From Linanthus parryae (lineage: Eukaryota; Streptophyta; Magnoliopsida; Ericales; Polemoniaceae): a DNA stretch of 64,000 nucleotides. The DNA lies in contig JALGPY010000001.1 in the NCBI GenBank assembly GCA_023055425.1, positions 69,292,691-69,356,690 of the forward strand. Reading direction: 5' to 3'. The notes beneath the pieces were generated by a model. That model did no database searches and was not told where the DNA came from. It saw only the letters and a program-made list of their open reading frames with translations. Positions 33,301-44,644 of this stretch are shown piece after piece; position 1 is the first letter of the stretch; each line of letters opens with the position of its first letter. The translations under genes and the position numbers were made by a program.

Positions 33301-36300
33301 GAGATGGGCCTTTAATTGAATAAGTAGAGGGCCGCTGGGAGCCAGCAGTTTCTCATACTGAAATTTAATCTCTCCGATCAAAAATAGAAAAAAGAAATAG
33401 AGGTTTGTACGGGATATTCCAGAGCTCAGTAACTTTGTCCCCTAGGAATGCCCCATATGAACAAATAAACTGTGCCATGACAGATTTCACTTTATAAAAA
33501 CAGGGTTAACAAAATGAATCGGCATTTCTAACATCAGTGCAGCGAAAATTCAATATTTCAAGCAGAAAGTATCCGACACTAGAACCATTGTGTACATAAG
33601 TGTTGAATTAGTTTCAAGTTTCAACAAGAAACTGACTCTATCCATGTGCAGAACAGGACACACTTGAATATTGGAAGCCCTGTCCATCAGAGCTAAGAGT
33701 CTAAGATCAATGGTCTGTGAGTAATAACATTTAAGGAGCATGCTCCTGGATGTCACACTGCGTCATATTTGTACTGATTCCGATATTTTAGGACCTCACA
33801 TTGAGGAAAATATTTAACATTAACAAGATAAATATACTTCTTTAATACGACGAAAAAAAATTCAAGCGCCCCATAATTATAAATTTCTGTACACAGGAAT
33901 AGTAAAATATAAGCTTATAAACATTGAAACTAATTCCAGAATTGGTATCCATATGTTCAACAAAAGCACTTGTTCAAATATAGCAAATGCAATGTAATAC
34001 ATAAAAGCTAGAGTAAGGTAATCTTGGTGAACCTCTATTACGTTTTATCACATTAAGCTAACCCAAGATCACCGGCGAACCAGTTTGTTAACATGCTATT
34101 GGCTTTCGCACCACATAATGTACATGTGTTGCTCAACAAGGTCTTCCCGTTGGTTTGTTGTAGCTAAATTTCCTAAGCCAAACGACTGAGATAATCAGAA
34201 CGAGCCTCAATCAAATGCCAGAACCAAAAGTGACATTAAATAAAGCAAGTTGGCCGATTAGCGCAGAGATTGGGATTAAACACAGTTTGTATCATAAATT
34301 GTACGGGACCTGTGTGAGGTATGAGTACAGCCTCGTCCAAAAGAAAATCTAGGTAAACAGAGCCTTTAACACAATAACCTCGGGTGAATTAAATGTTATA
34401 CAAGTAACATGTGTAATTGACAGGGGTTTATTCTGAAGTTATGTACTTCAACTAGAAAGTACGAGACCCAATGAAGAATGTCAATAATAACAAATACGTT
34501 CTGAAATCATATCTACAAATGACTTTTAACTTTGATTTTTCTATGTAATCATATTTATACTCATCATAATTAGTCATGTTACTGCCTCTCTAGGCTTCCA
34601 ATGTCCATTTGAGAATGGAAACAATCCTTTCTTAGGAAAGACAAGTCTAAAGTTGGTATGTGCAATGGAAGTATGAACTAAATGGTAAAAGTAAGAATTT
34701 AGTAAGAATTTGGTTTTGCTTGAAGAAGTTGAGAATTAGCAGGTAACCGACATAGAGTCGGAGAAATTAAAATTTTCGCCTAGTTCTAGATTGATTCAGT
34801 ACCGGATATGCCATCTCAACCAACATGGAAAATGAAAACCAATTACATCAGCGCTAAACAATGAATATGGTAAACTAGAGTCCAGTTCATGTTCCCTTTT
34901 GATTGGTCATGCCAGTAACCGAAATCGTAATTATTCCTGATTTGTATTAAGCTGTACGATAAAAATACAGATTCACAAGAGTTGATATTTATAACTAGAA
35001 TCATAAAATGAGGATAATTCTAAACAGTCAAAAATAGAGTTTAGGTGAGTTAAACATAAAAACACAGGTGCTCCTCCAAGATGACACAAAGTTGATAGAA
35101 ACTTAAAGTCTAAATAGATGAGTTTGAATGCTTCACTGAGGAGCTTTCTTGTTTGAATGCATTATCTTTACAAGATTTGAACAGTTACTCATTAGCTTTA
35201 GGTCTAGGTTACAGTGATGCAAACAAAGTTCACTCCAAATCACATGTTTCTTGTATTGCCGAGTTATGTAGCGCTTGTTGGCTTCATCTTACCAACTTTT
35301 AAGCTTATTTTTATAGGTAATCAAAGATTTTATAAAAATGTATCGAAAGTTTACAGACAAAGCGGTAAGTCATACTATCATAACCTACGCAGCGATAGAA
35401 GAAACTAACAAGTCAAAAACAAGTTGGCCTTATCTTGCCAACTTTTAAGCTTTACTGATTGCCCGAGCCATGGTTTCTGATTCTTTATTGCATGGGCTCA
35501 AGACTAAAGAGATCACATCAAAAGCTTGGAACTGGAGTCTCAAATGCTTATTTGCTTCTTCGGGGGAGGTGACTGACTTTAGAGGAAATGCTATGTTCAA
35601 CTGCTAACTTCCGAGAAACAAAGCAGAAAAAATTATTAGAGAAAATTTCTCCACGTCACCACTACAACACCTAGATCTGAACTCAACTCAACAATCCTTT
35701 TAGCACCTTAGTCAAGGTCAGGTACATCATGGAACAACCATCCCAGATTCCTTCTTGCCAATGTGATTAACACACTTGTTGATCTTGTCTTATTGTCTCA
35801 ACCAATGTTCTCTTTCGTTTCTCTCTATTCCGTCTCTCGCCCATGAGGCCAAAACACATTATCTAAATCCAGCTTCAATAAAAGGTAAATAAGTTTCCGA
35901 GTTCTACGAAATAGTAGATTCAGAACTTGGAACGAAGGTGTTACTGATTAAGGATAAAGTTCATGCAAGAAATAGGTCCATGTTGGTGAATTGATAACTC
36001 TGGTTGTGCATATTATAAGAGAATAACACAGAACTACAGGCATGTCCGAGAGTTGCAAAGATTCACAGTCACATCTAAGGGTTTCCTGGAGAAAGATGTG
36101 GTCATCCTATGTTGGATTGGTTTTTATACTCTCATGCAAGGCTTTGCCTTGTCATTAAACTCTCAGAGATCAATTTACCTGTCCTCTAAGCTGGGGGTTC
36201 ACAATATTCTCCAAACTATCTTAGACAGAAACAAACCGATGCTAGCATTTTTTTTTAAACCAATGCTAGCATAATTACTTTTCCACTGTTCTCCCTGTCA

Positions 36301-37140
36301 AATTTCTCCGTGCACTCTATATCAAATTTTACAGTTAGAACTCGTCATCTCTTAACTCCCTTATTAAGCTAAAGCAACCGAGCATCATCTCGCATATGAA
36401 AATATATAGCCCTAAATAATAACTTCTCTGAGAAGAATTAGCACACCCAAGATGCAGATGGAATTGAATGGAGACCCAGAAAGTAAACCCTAAAAGGGAA
36501 CCAACCAAGCTAATCCCCTTGTAATTATTCTTTTATTTCCCAGCGTTTGAGAATCTCCAAGTCAATTGAAGGGTTTGCAACTTCATTCACAGTCCTAACC
36601 CCAACTTCTATTGCAAATTTGACAGCATTGTATACCCTCTAATGAAATACATTCCTAATCAAAAGAAGTTCAGACACAAATAAGCAAATGCAGCTCAATG
36701 AATAGATATCACAAAGTATATTCGATGGAATTAGGGAACAAAGGGCGTGCCTGGAATCCATTGCGATTCAGCTGTTTTACTGCAACCTCCATTTCCGTAT
36801 CATCGCCGGCAAGCTTCACACTTCCTCTGTAAACACACCCAAACCCTCCCTCTCCGATCATCAGAGACCGACTGAACCCTCTCGTGGCCGATTTCAGCTC
36901 CCCGTAAGTGAAAACCCTCAGATCGTTGGCCCTTCGGTGAGTCAGGAGATCATAGGAGCCGACCGAGTCGGTGAAGTCTCTCGAGTCCGAGTCGTACTCG
37001 GACCGCCTGGTGCCGACGCTGCTGGAGGCGACGCTGAAGGAGCGCGCCCAGGAGACCTTAGACGTCCTTGAAGTAACGGCGTCTTCATCGTCGTCTTCGT
37101 CGTCCTTCCTCTCGCCGTTTGTGAAGTGAAAGCACTTCAT
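28720..37140 (-). CDS. Receptor-like cytoplasmic kinase, RLCK-VII (PBL/PCRK1-like)
   Basis: Four exons: 37,140-36,751, 31,595-31,335, 29,614-29,492 and 29,310-28,720, all joined in phase 0, giving 454 residues. Domains: an acidic and Ser-rich N-terminus (starts MKCF, no Gly2, so no myristoylation signal; Cys3 could be acylated); kinase domain about 90-375 with GEGGFG (96-101), Lys122 in VAVK, Glu138, FRDFK (Asp222, an RD-type loop), DFG (240-242), APE (267-269) and DVWSFG (Asp281); then an acidic, Asn-rich tail. All catalytic residues are present. The signatures [10 protein letters not shown] and EEMDFQ match the RLCK-VII group that relays signals from plasma-membrane immune and growth receptors by Ser/Thr phosphorylation. 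Introns 2 and 3 are GT-AG; intron 1 (5.2 kb) appears to be GC-AG. The exact orthologue is not assigned. Confidence 0.93.
29984..30407. mobile_element. Tourist-like MITE in kinase intron 2
   Basis: Ends GGCATTATTTTGGTT and, inverted, GGCCTTTTTTGGGTA, flanked by TAA on both sides (29,981-29,983 and 30,408-30,410). A 3-bp TAA duplication with GGC-starting inverted ends fits PIF/Harbinger-derived MITEs. It contains the run of 30 G. Confidence 0.65.
30277..30306 (+). repeat. Poly(G) run of 30
   Basis: Thirty consecutive G on the plus strand (30 C in the kinase transcript, which is minus). The exact length is uncertain in any assembly. Confidence 0.95.
30945..31245. mobile_element. Foldback-type MITE in kinase intron 2
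   Basis: Inverted arms carry GACACTTTCACCCC on the left and GGGGTGAAAGTGTC on the right, plus CAGGTTTGA / TCAAACCTG. Outer ends are GGGTA / TACCC. The same family occurs at 32,428-33,238. No clear target duplication was found, so the superfamily is not assigned. Confidence 0.7.
32428..33238. mobile_element. Foldback-type MITE in kinase intron 1, second copy
   Basis: Left arm about 32,428-32,618 and right arm about 33,034-33,238 pair with each other (for example TGACAGTAGGTTTTGGGG with CCCCAAAAACTACAGTCA). Both share motifs with the 30,945-31,245 copy. The spacer holds a Stowaway-like MITE. Confidence 0.7.
32743..33003. mobile_element. Stowaway MITE nested in the foldback element
   Basis: Terminal inverted repeats CTCAATCTGTCCGCAAAGATA and (reverse) CTCCCTCCGCCCCGCAAAGATA are flanked by TA. 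The ends match the Stowaway consensus CTCCCTCCGTCC. Confidence 0.85.
33239..36750 (-). other. Remainder of kinase intron 1
   Basis: AT-rich intron sequence. No coding potential, RNA gene or clear element end was recognised. Confidence 0.5.
36745..36756 (-). other. Probable GC splice donor of kinase intron 1
   Basis: Minus strand reads TTCCAG then GCACGC. Exon 2 begins GGGCACAAGGAG after CTCAG. Family alignment requires Gln130 to be followed by Gly-His-Lys-Glu-Trp, and no GT is available at the junction. The nearest downstream GT would shift the frame. Confidence 0.75.
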
Positions 37141-37590
37141 GATCGCCGAACCAAACCGGTCAATCGAGGCAACATAAGGAAGCCACCGGTTCTGGTAGAG
37201 AGAGAAAGGAGGGGTTTGAATTCGAGGAAGAGATCAACAAAATCGGGTCTGTCAATTCAGAAAAGTATTTGGCTGCAGAACCGAAAAGCGACATGTTGAT
37301 ACAAAACTGTTTTTGTTGAAAACGAAACAAACCAATCAGGATTGTGTGTTGTTTGTTAGCGCATTGTCGTCATCTTCCAGAGAGCACGTTTTAGAGAGAG
37401 GGTCTGTGTCACGGGAAGGTGTTCAAAGAAGACTGTGCAGACTGGAGACTGCACTGGAGAAAAGTGAACAGGGAAGTCAGAGGACCACAAGTCGTACGTG
37501 TTAGTTGGACAAAAAAATATTGGCGAAAGAACTGTGAAATTACATATTTTTACATCATTTCAAGATATGAAATATGTTTTTATTATCATA
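37141..37590 (-). promoter_or_regulatory. 5' UTR and proximal promoter region of the kinase gene
   Basis: About 450 bp lie between the kinase ATG and a mariner-like element. A (GA)n-like AGAGAGAAAGGAGG stretch lies near 37,198-37,212. No unambiguous TATA box was picked out. The mariner element may supply upstream promoter sequence. Confidence 0.5.
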
Positions 37591-38146
37591 TACTCCCTCT
37601 GTTCCTTCAGTTCCTTCACAAAAAATGGAGGCACAGAGAATAAGGAGGTGCCCTAAAGACACTGCTGCCCTTGTGACTCACCAGAAATGGTGAGTGCAAT
37701 ACACAGTCACAAGTGCCTAACCAAAAAGTAAATTTTAGCCTAAAAGTAACCTTTCCCACCAATTCTGTAAACACCAAAGTAAATACTGAAAATTTAAACC
37801 TTCCCTCCTAATTCAATTTGGCTATAAATACAACAACATTACACAACATTACAACATGAATACCATCTGGGTTCTTGAGAGAAACCCAGTTACAAAAATA
37901 TTGTGCAGAAATTAGATGGTGCAGAAATCTTGAGAGAAGCCCAGTTACAACATGAAGACTTGATTCCAGCTTCTTCACTTCAGGTTCTTGATTCCAGCTT
38001 CTAAACTCCAGGTTCTTCATTCTAGCTTCTTCATTCCATGTCAATAGCCTCAAAAGGTATTTTTATCATCTACTAAAACCTGCATTCATATGCAATTAAA
38101 ATTAGAACTTCATCAAATTTTAATCAAATGCAATTAAAACAAAGCA

Positions 38147-40126
38147 GATGGGTCTAAGAAGATTGAAAGCTGATGAGAAGGAGTTTATCAAATGTTTCCT
38201 ACTTCAACATAGCAGTAAGGTTGTTGTACTTAATACTCATTATCATGAAACTGCACAAAGGTGCTCTCGAGGAAGCCGCGACAAAATGGGATGTTAGTAA
38301 GAGAACCATATACACAATCTGGGAAGAGATGAGGGCCTGTGACAAAGCTGGTATTCTTATGAATTTGAAGCCAAAATATGGTGGCAATAAAAAACCAAGG
38401 TTGGCATTAGACATTGAAGCAGTTGGAAAAATGGAGCTCAAAAAAAAGAAAGCCCATAAGAGCACTTGCAGGTACTAAAGTGATTATCATTGTCTATGCA
38501 TTGAAGTTGCTGAATTTCATCACAGTATGCACAAAACTGACTTGAACCTGAATTTATAGCAGCTGAATTTTCGACACTCAGATTTGGCTTGTATTTCATC
38601 ATAGTACTCTCAATAACACAAATGAAGCATGTGACACTATGCACACAACTGACATGAACCTCTAAATGATTTATGTACACTCAGAATTTGCGATAAATCC
38701 ATCACCGTGCTCTCTTAAACCCAAAAGAAGCATGTCAAATTATGCACAAGTGGACCATGAACTTCTATTTGTATTAGGAACACTCAGAATCAACAAGCAC
38801 ATCATCACAGTGCTGAATTCATAAGTTGTGAAGTGAAACATCAAAGAATCTACAAGTAGTGATAAATTACGCATAATTTATAGAAGCTGAATTTTCGACA
38901 CTCAGATTTGGCTTGTATTTCATCACAGTACTCTCAATAACACAAATGAAGCATGTGATAAATTACGCATAACTTCTATTTGTGTTAGGAACACTCAGAA
39001 TCAACAAGCACATCATCACAGTGCTGAATTTAAATCATAATAGAGACTACAAGCTGCAGCAATATGACATGTATCTCTAAACTTCTTTGCAGCAAACTTG
39101 GACATTGGCACGACCACCATATGGAGGTTCAAGAGGGATAAAGAGCTAAGGGCATCAACAAGTGCAATATCCCCATCTCTGACTGAGGTTCACATGATTA
39201 AAAGGCTGAAATGGTGCTTACAATCAATCACTGTAGTTGCAGGAGGTATACTCAAGTTCAAGGACATGGATTTCATAGTACACATAGACGAAAAGTGGTT
39301 CTACATGGACATGGTAAATGAGAGATTCATACTCCTCCCAAATGAGGTGACACCACATAGGACATGCATCAACAAATGATTCATACCCAAACTTATGTTC
39401 ATGTGTGCAGTTAGTAGGCCAATTCATGGCCAAGATGGTGAGCTTATATGGGATGGGAGATTGGGCATTTGGCCATTTGTGGAAGAAGTAGCTGCACAAA
39501 GAAACTCAGTCAATAGACCTAGAGGTACAGTTGAATTAAAGCCATTACCATCAATTAACAGACAAGTTATGAAAGAAATGCTTCTCGAAAATGTGATTTC
39601 TGCAATCAATAGGTATTGGCCAAAGGGTATGTCAAAAAATATTAAAATCCAACAGGACAATGCACCCTGTCACATTCCACATGATGATGTGGAAATAATG
39701 GAAGCATGTCATAGTGATGGTTTCAATATTTCATTTGTCAATCGGCCACCAAGAAGTCCAGACATGAACATTAATGACTTGGGATTCTTTTGTTCAATTC
39801 AAAGTTTGCAGCAGGAAATGCAAACAGAAAGCATTGAAGAACTCATACAAGCTGTTCAGATGGCATTTGAGGTATTGAAACCTGAAACTTTAGATGATGT
39901 GTTCCTATCAAGTCAACAATACATGTTTGATATTATGAAGGTGAAGGGGCACAACAAGTATCCACAACCTCACATGGGCAAGCAAAGACTTAGAGCATTA
40001 GGTATCTTGCCAAGGGATATAGAAGTTGACAAAGACCTGGTGAAGGATTACATTGAGTATCTGTTTTCCAGGGGAGAACATATAGACAATACAATCCTCT
40101 TGGAGGCATTGGGATTTGGAAACTAG
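38147..40126 (+). pseudogene. Mariner-like transposase, two coding parts with a stop
   Basis: N-terminal helix-turn-helix at 38,254-38,470 (GALEEAATKWDVSKRTIYTIW). Catalytic part at 39,098-40,126: first Asp in VHIDEKWFYM (about 39,278), second in IQQDNAPCH (about 39,655), third in the SPDMNINDLGFF segment (about 39,757), the DD39D-type layout of plant MLEs. A TGA at 39,377-39,379 interrupts it in frame. Between the parts (38,478-39,090) is a stop-rich, internally repeated stretch, either an insertion or a decayed intron. The transposase would cut and paste at TA sites; it might mobilise Stowaway MITEs such as those nearby. The C-terminus is intact. Confidence 0.88.
38560..39035. repeat. Internal repeats inside the mariner-like element
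   Basis: A segment with CTGAATTTTCGACACTCAG occurs near 38,562 and 38,890. Another, with GGAACACTCAGAATCAACAA, occurs near 38,778 and 38,988. They lie in the non-coding stretch between the two transposase parts. Confidence 0.8.
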
Positions 40127-40389
40127 GCAAGCAAGTATTAACAGCTTTTGTACATTTTGGTCTCATGTTGAGACAGACATGTTATTACAAATACACAACT
40201 AGTAATGTGTGTATATTTTGTTTCATAACAAGTCTCAGATGGTAGCATCAATAGAGACTTGTTTGTTGTAGACATGTTATTACAAATAGTATTGTGTGTA
40301 TCACAACTAGTAATGTGTGTTTCACATGTTTTTACAAATAGTAATGTGTTGTAGACAAATACTATATGTGTTTATAGTATGCGTCTCCA

Positions 40390-41967
40390 AGGGTTTCTTC
40401 TTATGGTTTTAGGTAATTCGCTTAGAAAAGAAGATTTTGTTGTGAAGGCCTCAATAGGCATAGACCCCTGGAAGACTAAAACCAGTGTGTAAGTCACTTT
40501 GAAGGAACAACTGTCTATTCGTAAGCATGGTCCGTTTGGGTGTGATACGATGATGAATAAGAAGAAGTAGACGAGCGAGGGCTACCTTCTATCTAATCTA
40601 CCGGAACTCGGTTTAACTAATATAATCTAATAATAAATAAAAAAGTAAATGAGGTAAGATAGGATATGACCTAGTAGAAGCCGATTTCTTATGATTCTTA
40701 TTAGATAATTGAGTCTTACAGCATGTATTCGGCAATTCGCAAACTAGAACTAAGGATCGGTTGACTTTGAGTGAGGACGTAGGTAAACTCGAATCAGGAT
40801 TGGGCTCCGTATACTATCGAATAAAGTGTGCTATTTCTCTTGAAAACAGAACAGATATTCCTGCTTTCTAGACCTTTTTATTTGTTGCAAAATTGGATAG
40901 ATAAAGTAAGTAGAGGTCTTCATCAGTCATAATACGCGGAGATTCGACTCCTAGGGGATGGATCATTACTCTTAGGAAAGCGATTGGTAGCGCTCGTACC
41001 GCTGGTTTTAGGAAATTCGCTTTGAAAGGTGTGAAGAAGGTTTGTTGTCAAGCAATAGGCAAAGAACACCCCCCACCGTAAACTATAGGTATAGGCTTAA
41101 TCCAAGGGAAGGTGATTAGGCGTTTACGATGGGGCGAAGGGGCTAGCCTTAGCATCCGTGCTTCTCAAGACGCAATATTTTAGTTGTAACGATAGAGAAG
41201 ATGAAGCGGGATACGCTAGTCTATTTTCACAGGTCTTATTAGTCGCTTTTCTCATTCATACAATGAAATATTATATATAAGTAGACTGTGGATCCAATTA
41301 CTAGACTCGCTTAGTCGTTTTCAGGTTCTAAGACCGGGAGAGTTCTAGTGGTTGACTCGGTTCTTTTACCTTTCCCTTTCGGGATTCCGCCCTTGTTTCG
41401 AGTGCTGCGGAGAAGTATAGGAAAAGGGTATTCGGAAGTGTCACATTTGGATTTGGCTACTGCTATGCCGTCATTTCTTTCTTAGTTCTGCAGAGTAGCT
41501 TATGAAAACGGTCATTGAATACATACATATAGTGAAGCCTAGGATCAAGAGCAAAGGGGCATTTAACAGAATTACAAGAGAAAGACTCGGATAAAGAATA
41601 AAGAAAAGAAAGCGGAAGAGGGTCAAATCACGTAAGAGAAGAGCCCATTTTGGGGGAGTCCCATTTGGTAACTTATTAGTACTGATGGTAGTAGACTGTG
41701 AAGTAGCGCATGATTCGAAGAAGCGTAGAAACATCTATTCATGTGCCAAATCGACTACTTTGTATAGTTCATCTTTAGATCAGTCCGAGGAAACTAAAGT
41801 AGAGTACAAGCCATTCCATGAAGGCGGAAAGCACCAATAAAAATAGAAGCCAGAGCCCCTTTGTTCTACGGAAAGCCTTCCTTTGCTAAGTGCCCCGGTT
41901 AACTTAGGTTTTAGGCACCTCAACGGAGCTGCTGCATTAAGGGCTATTTTCATTCTCTTTTCTCTGG
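40390..41967. other. Mitochondrial-like DNA (probable NUMT), left part
   Basis: Base composition and texture change from AT-rich nuclear sequence to the mixed, unrepetitive style of plant mitochondrial spacers (for example runs such as CGGAGATTCGACTCCTAGGG). No known mitochondrial gene was identified. An 87-codon minus-strand ORF at 41,471-41,734 has hydrophobic stretches but no recognised identity. This part joins 59,641 onwards when the Gypsy element is removed. Confidence 0.55.
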
Positions 41968-41972
41968 AATAA

Positions 41973-43418
41973 TGACACGTTCCAACTGCAAGTGTACAGC
42001 TGTCGTGTGTAGTAATAAACCGGAAATCCGGGTTGTCGAACCCAAGGGACTTTGTTTAAATTAATTACTGTTCTAAACCTTATGTGGGTACGTCGCAATT
42101 TGTGTTTTGATCTAATTCTACTAAAATAAACGCAATATTCTCAATTAACCAAGTGAAATAGTTCACGATTAATAAAGAATGAATTTTAGGGTTTTTGTAA
42201 TATAAGGGAAAAACACCGGGAATTCTCTAGGTTCACTAGGTTGAGCTAAATTTATGTTTTGACTTGTAAAACAACCATGTATCTTTCACTAGATATTAAA
42301 CTTACCGAGTTACCAAGTAAGTTTACTATACTTTAAACCAAAACAAACCGAGTTACCAAGTCTATTCTAGCTTAAAGCATGCATTAAAACCAAAATTCTA
42401 CTTTAACGATCCTAGTTAACGATGTCGAGTTACCAAACATTGATTCGACTAGGTGAATTATTCAATTTACCGACTAATTCTCACGGAGTTACCGCGTGAA
42501 AACTAATTAAGTTTATCTCTACGTTAGCTACTCGCAAAGATAATTTGATTACAAACGTGAATAATCCATAATAATGAAAGATTACATGAGATTAAGCTAA
42601 AACATGAATCACAATCATCAAAACATGATATTTAGATCAAACCCTAGCTACACCAAACGAGAATTCCCAGCAAATAACGTTTATTCATACTCAAAACGGC
42701 AAGTCTCATGAGTTTAAGCATAAAAATCAAGAAAAGAAAAGAGTTGAGAATCCAAACGGATGATCCAAAGCTCCTAAGCTCTCCCAATAGCTCCTTGATC
42801 TCCAAAAGATGTGTCTCACGTCAAAAACTACTGAAAAAGTCGACCTAGAACACTTAAATACGTTTCTATGATGATATTACAAAGTTTCTGATAATTGCAA
42901 AAAGACCCCGGACGAATTTAACATTCTGGGCATTCTCTTCGCACGAAGAGAAATTCTCTTCGTGCGAAGAGAATCTTCACTCTGTATGAACTCTTCTTGC
43001 AAAAGTCTTCCCACTTTGAGACAGCATCATACCACACGAAGACATTTGAAATTTTGGCTAAGTATTCTCTTCGTGCGAAGAACGTTTCTCTTCGTGCGAA
43101 GAGAATCTGCCTTAGCTTTTTTCTGGCTCTTTTCCTTGAGTTTTCCTTGCTTTCTTTGTTTCCGAAGCTCGTTTCTTCACCACCTTTGATCCACGCGTCC
43201 TATTTCCTGTCAACCACAACACGAAACACGAACCTGCGATCATATCACAATAAAAGCAACAAAATATACGAGAAACACCCGGATTTAACGATGATCACTC
43301 AAAAACTCAAATTTCACAATTTTAGCATAAAACGCTCAAAGACGATAAAATTCTCCATGATAAGCACGCAAAACATAGCAAAAATAAGGAATAATATAAC
43401 TCCAAAACGGAGTTATCA
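41973..43418 (-). repeat. Gypsy 3' LTR
   Basis: 1,446 bp, near-identical to 58,176-59,640. It contains four palindromic CTCTTCGTGCGAAGAG-type motifs at about 42,934-43,105. Short ORFs across it are not genes. Confidence 0.95.
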
Positions 43419-44508
43419 ACTACCCCCACACTACATTTTGCTCGTCCCGAGCAAATCCTCAAGCCAATTCTCACAATCTCATCTCACTTCCTCAAACCTT
43501 TCCCGATTTTCGAACTTTCTTTGCATACATACCACATTTGCCATTGCATACTTATCACAACATCACCTACGAGTCCGAGGACAAGATCCAAACACAAGCC
43601 ACATTTTACTAGCTGACACGACTCAATTATAAACAATGCAACTACATGCAAACGCAATATATACAATGCAAGAATTTAAAGAACAAATTTTTTCTTTCTT
43701 TTGCGAGATCGGGAAATCTCAAACAACTTAAACCGGATATCATGGATTGATGATAAATTTAGGAACAAGGCGTGAATTGAAACTAAACTTGACAACACGA
43801 CTTTCCCTTAGATCGTATAGATAGCCTACCTTTACTAAGTACAAGAATAACCTACCTCTTCGCGTGTGCCGATAAAAGTAAGAGGCTACGCTAGGCTAAG
43901 CCACGTTCAAGGTCCGAGTTCCTAATCCGCTACCGGGTTTTAAAATGTTGAGGCTTAGGGACATAAGGATAATCATGATGAAGCACGTCCTAAAACGTCA
44001 CATTCTCACATTATAACCCACATCTCACACACCGTCACCACGATGATGGAACCCGCAACCCGAAACTCACCATATCTGGCCCTCGATTCCCTCAAACCCG
44101 GTAAAATTACGATCTCCGTGGCGACCATGGCGATACGTGCACGAAATGTAAACCATTGTCAACGAACTAGCAACTTTGCACCACTCAATTTCCAATAAGC
44201 TCAATCTTCAATTCCTTCACTTCGGATCCCGATGCACGTTTTGGGCTGCAATTCTTCAATTTTCACTCTGTTTCGCACGCGCGCATCAAGACGGGGGATC
44301 CGAAATAGGCCTTTCACCACGGAATCCTGCACATACTCATTGGAAATATTAAATCCACTCTCTCGCACCTCTCAAGTAAATCAAACATAATAAAAATTTA
44401 CAAAACAGTATTAAAACCTAAACTACAGCAATAAATAGGTTGGGTTGCCTCCCAACAAGCGCTTTGTAATTTAAGGTCGACGGCCCGACCCAGTTACCTC
44501 AAAATATG
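43419..44508 (-). other. Gypsy 3' noncoding region and polypurine tract
   Basis: Read on the minus strand it ends GGACGAGCAAAATGTAGTG then TGGGGGTAGT next to the LTR, the usual plant Gypsy 3' signal. It begins with TGTTGGGAGGCAACCCAAC near 44,450, another motif typical of these elements. No polymerase-like coding sequence is present. Confidence 0.8.
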
Positions 44509-44639
44509 TTAAGGAGGTCTAGCACGACGTGCCTCCTCCTTCAATTTCTGGCTCTTGATTTTCTGCACCACATCATGTGCACTCACCACATTTGGCTTCT
44601 TCTCTGATTCGGGTGGATCGGGATGCAAAACGGTAGGCA

Positions 44640-44644
44640 ATCCA
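44640..44644. repeat. Target duplication ATCCA of the nested Copia (left)
   Basis: ATCCA also follows the LTR ends at 46,074 and 55,550. Confidence 0.9.

Larger units (their letters stand above)
37593..40385 (+). mobile_element. Mariner-like element (plant MLE), right end not seen
   Basis: Starts TA + CTCCCTCTGTTCC, matching the plant mariner/Stowaway terminal repeat. It contains a DDD transposase. The 3' UTR-like 40,130-40,380 holds short repeats (ACATGTTATTACAAATA). A matching right terminal repeat was not found before the mitochondrial-like sequence begins, so the right edge is approximate and probably truncated. Confidence 0.8.

Noticed and set aside
35214..36274. Small frames inside kinase intron 1
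   Set aside because: Short, AT-rich, no recognisable domain, and located in an intron of the opposite-strand gene.
40485..40530. Right terminal repeat of the mariner-like element (GAAGGAACAACTGTC)
   Set aside because: Only about eight bases agree with the inverse of the left end, and no TA duplication could be assigned.
40390..41967. Possible organelle tRNA or ribosomal genes
   Set aside because: No cloverleaf with T-loop and acceptor pairing, and no rRNA-like conserved stretch, could be recognised by eye.
42934..43105. CRISPR-like array of short palindromic repeats
   Set aside because: Only four irregularly spaced motifs inside a plant LTR, with no regular spacers and no cas genes. Treated as an LTR module.
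42962..43632. A 211-codon plus-strand frame (also at 59,220-59,609)
   Set aside because: It crosses the Gypsy LTR and its palindromic repeats and runs opposite to the element's coding strand. No domain visible.
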